Origin: an uncultured Eubacterium sp.
GTDB taxonomy: Bacteria; Bacillota_A; Clostridia; Lachnospirales; Lachnospiraceae
Length of the DNA stretch: 7,025 nt
Direction: 5' to 3'
NCBI GenBank assembly: GCA_947653505.1
Contig: CANTHI010000195.1
Location: forward strand, 1-7,025
The first letter of the stretch is position 1. Each line of letters opens with the position of its first letter. Both the position numbers and the translations under genes were made by a program. The notes below the pieces were generated by a model, which saw only the letters and a program-made list of their open reading frames with translations, was not told the DNA's origin and made no database searches. This document shows, in pieces, positions 6,196 through 7,025 of this stretch.

Positions 6196-6350
6196 TATAG
6201 AAACGTGCAGCGAATGATATGAAATGTTACATGTAGATATTACATTCAGCGGAAAAAATTTGAGAAACCAGAGCGTAAGCGTATGGATGATTCCGTAGGT
6301 TTTACACTCTGGTTTCCAGGTTATGCAGAATGACATATTTGTTCACACTT
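6196..6350. other. Convergent intergenic region with hairpins
   Basis: This 155-nt gap separates the plus-strand VgrG gene from the minus-strand gene. It is AT-rich and contains no plausible coding frame. Just after VgrG is a weak plus-strand stem-loop, GAATGATAT (6212-6220) against ATAT-TA-CATTC (6237-6247), without a following T-run. It is followed by the long hairpin listed separately. A 7-bp inverted repeat TTCACAC/GTGTGAA (6342-6348 with 6357-6363) overlaps the minus gene's stop. I see no clear terminator for the plus-strand operon other than these structures. Confidence 0.6.
6253..6316 (-). terminator. Rho-independent terminator for the minus-strand gene
   Basis: Positions 6264-6278 and 6302-6316 pair over 15 positions with one mismatch (GAAACCAGAG against CTCTGGTTTC at the base). 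The loop itself folds further, pairing TATGGA (6282-6287) with TCCGTA (6292-6297), so almost the whole 53 nt is one hairpin. Read on the minus strand the stem is followed by TCAAATTTTTT (6263 down to 6253), a usable U-tract. On the plus strand only GC-containing sequence follows, so it fits the minus-strand gene best. It may still act as a stem for plus-strand read-through from VgrG. Confidence 0.65.
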
Positions 6351-6872
6351 TTATTGGTGTGAAAAGGAAATTGTATTAGCAATCTGAGCCAAAACCGTAT
6401 CGCTTATGCCTGGATCCAGGAAGCTTATTTTAATATAAACACCTGATTGATTGTCGTAGACAAGGATACCAGGAACAAAATCTTTTGGGTCAGTATCTCT
6501 GACCCATATTCTGCAGGTAGCAGATTCAAAATGTTTTCGTTGTTTTATCGGGGTATAAAGGTAATCCCAGGAAGCAACAGAATCTGACATGATCTGGCTG
6601 TATACCATACGGTAATAGTCTGAAGATAATGCATCCATGCCGTTTGGATCAAAACTATCATAGTCAATCGTCCCGATCTGTTTCTTTCCGCATCGGATTA
6701 AAACAGGTGAATGTCCATCCGGAAGGCCATCTCCGGTATATTTTTCCGGAATGGAAAGTTCCCATGTAAAAGGCAGGCTTAGTCTGATTGAAAAATGATA
6801 ATTATCAAATAGGTTGCACGGACGCTGGGAGAGGAAATTTGCCCCGTCTGCTGTGTCCGCTCCAGAATGCAA
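6351..6872 (-). CDS. Unrecognised domain protein, probably 5'-truncated
   Basis: The minus-strand frame ends at TAA (6353-6351). The only in-frame start is a TTG at 6872-6870, just downstream of an in-frame TAG at 6881-6879, and it has no convincing Shine-Dalgarno. The first 18 or so residues (HSGADTADGANFLSQRP) are encoded by the GC-rich repeat-like segment; believable protein begins near NLFDNYHFSIRLSLPFTWEL, about codon 20. The body is beta-rich with several Trp and aromatic residues (KKQIGTIDYDSFDPNG, ATCRIWVRDTDPKD, GVYIKISFLDPG). That style is common in secreted or lipoprotein domains of Firmicutes, whose N-terminal export signal would be missing here. I do not recognise the family. Next to a VgrG gene, an immunity or accessory role is conceivable but unsupported. 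Base composition is more AT-rich than the operon. Most likely the original 5' end was removed or replaced when the upstream element arrived, leaving a pseudogene or a poorly expressed fragment. Confidence 0.6.
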   Translation of the reverse strand: MHSGADTADGANFLSQRPCNLFDNYHFSIRLSLPFTWELSIPEKYTGDGLPDGHSPVLIRCGKKQIGTIDYDSFDPNGMDALSSDYYRMVYSQIMSDSVASWDYLYTPIKQRKHFESATCRIWVRDTDPKDFVPGILVYDNQSGVYIKISFLDPGISDTVLAQIANTISFSHQ

Positions 6873-7025
6873 GAAGCCCTAAGCATTCTGCATCTACTCT
6901 GTGGTACCGGACGGGCGCGACACCTACTTCGCTCTGGCTCCGCCAGCAGCTAAAGGTGCCGCTTCGGCTTCGCCGCCTGTGTATCGGGCAGAATACCAAG
7001 GGCTTCTAACATTCTTCCGAAGCCA
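6813..7025. repeat. GC-rich segment with inverted repeats, possible dispersed/mobile element edge
   Basis: From about 6813 to the window end the composition jumps to GC-rich and no frame looks like a real protein. Two 28-nt arms, 6864-6891 and 6988-7015, are inverted copies of each other (23 of 28 positions match). The left arm also contains a perfect 8-bp inverted repeat, CAGAATGC/GCATTCTG (6863-6870 with 6883-6890). Between the arms is a hairpin: CACCT (6921-6925) with AGGTG (6954-6958), and inside it CTGGC-TCC-GCCAG (6934-6946). After that comes cttcg-rich sequence. The layout suggests a short non-coding repeat (MITE-like) or the end of a larger element that continues past the window. The left boundary near 6813 is an estimate from composition and from where the minus-strand protein stops looking real. 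Confidence 0.5.
6864..7015. repeat. Imperfect 28-bp inverted repeat pair
   Basis: The reverse complement of 6864-6891 begins GCAGAATGCTTAGGGCTTCT; the plus strand at 6988-7015 begins GCAGAATACCAAGGGCTTCT. Over 28 positions they differ at five. The shared core is AGGGCTTCT flanked by GAAT and ATTCT. The spacer is 96 nt and holds its own hairpin. The arms could be ends of a small element, recombination sites, or the outer stem of a structured RNA. Confidence 0.7.

Noticed and set aside
6342..6363. Second terminator at the minus gene's stop codon
   Set aside because: A 7-bp stem exists but it overlaps the stop codon and is followed on the minus strand by ACAAAT rather than a U-tract; the larger hairpin further on is a better candidate.
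6788..7009. Plus and minus short reading frames in the GC-rich segment
   Set aside because: Arg/Ser-rich low-complexity translations from a sequence dominated by inverted repeats; no domain or start signal.

Overview
The window looks like part of a gut-type Clostridia genome, probably Lachnospiraceae. Genes start at AGGAGG-type Shine-Dalgarno sites, GC content is moderate, genes in the cluster are tightly spaced, and the proteins have the character of Firmicutes accessory loci. The taxonomic call is inference; no taxonomic marker gene is present.

Positions 1-6195 hold five plus-strand genes that read as one operon, entered from the left in mid-gene. In order they are: the C-terminal part of an unrecognised protein (ends 599); a large Hsp70/actin-fold ATPase-like protein (683-3283); an unrecognised 258-residue protein coupled to it (3286-4062); a small cysteine-rich DUF4280/PAAR-like protein (4122-4445); and a VgrG/phage late-control D spike protein (4537-6195). 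The last two are the tip and central spike of a contractile injection system (phage-tail-like, of the eCIS/T6SS superfamily). The first and third genes are therefore probably baseplate or tail parts or assembly factors of the same machine. The Hsp70-like protein is the most unusual partner: it keeps the three recognisable nucleotide-binding motifs but adds a long N-terminal region with a SAP/Rho-N-like segment and lacks an obvious Hsp70 substrate-binding domain.

Two gaps in the operon carry short tandem duplications. A 24-nt repeat with a 36-nt period lies before the Hsp70-like gene. A 32-nt repeat lies before the DUF4280 gene and duplicates its whole Shine-Dalgarno plus start region. Each creates a short overlapping decoy reading frame just ahead of the true start. 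A stem-loop with a UUCG loop sits between the DUF4280 and VgrG genes.

Positions 6196-6350 are a convergent intergenic region with a long imperfect hairpin. Its A-rich left flank makes it a good rho-independent terminator for the minus-strand gene. That gene (6351-6872, minus) encodes a compact unrecognised domain and has no credible start or signal peptide. Its 5' end runs into a GC-rich, inverted-repeat-bearing segment (about 6813 to the window end) that resembles the edge of a dispersed or mobile repeat, so the gene is probably 5'-truncated.
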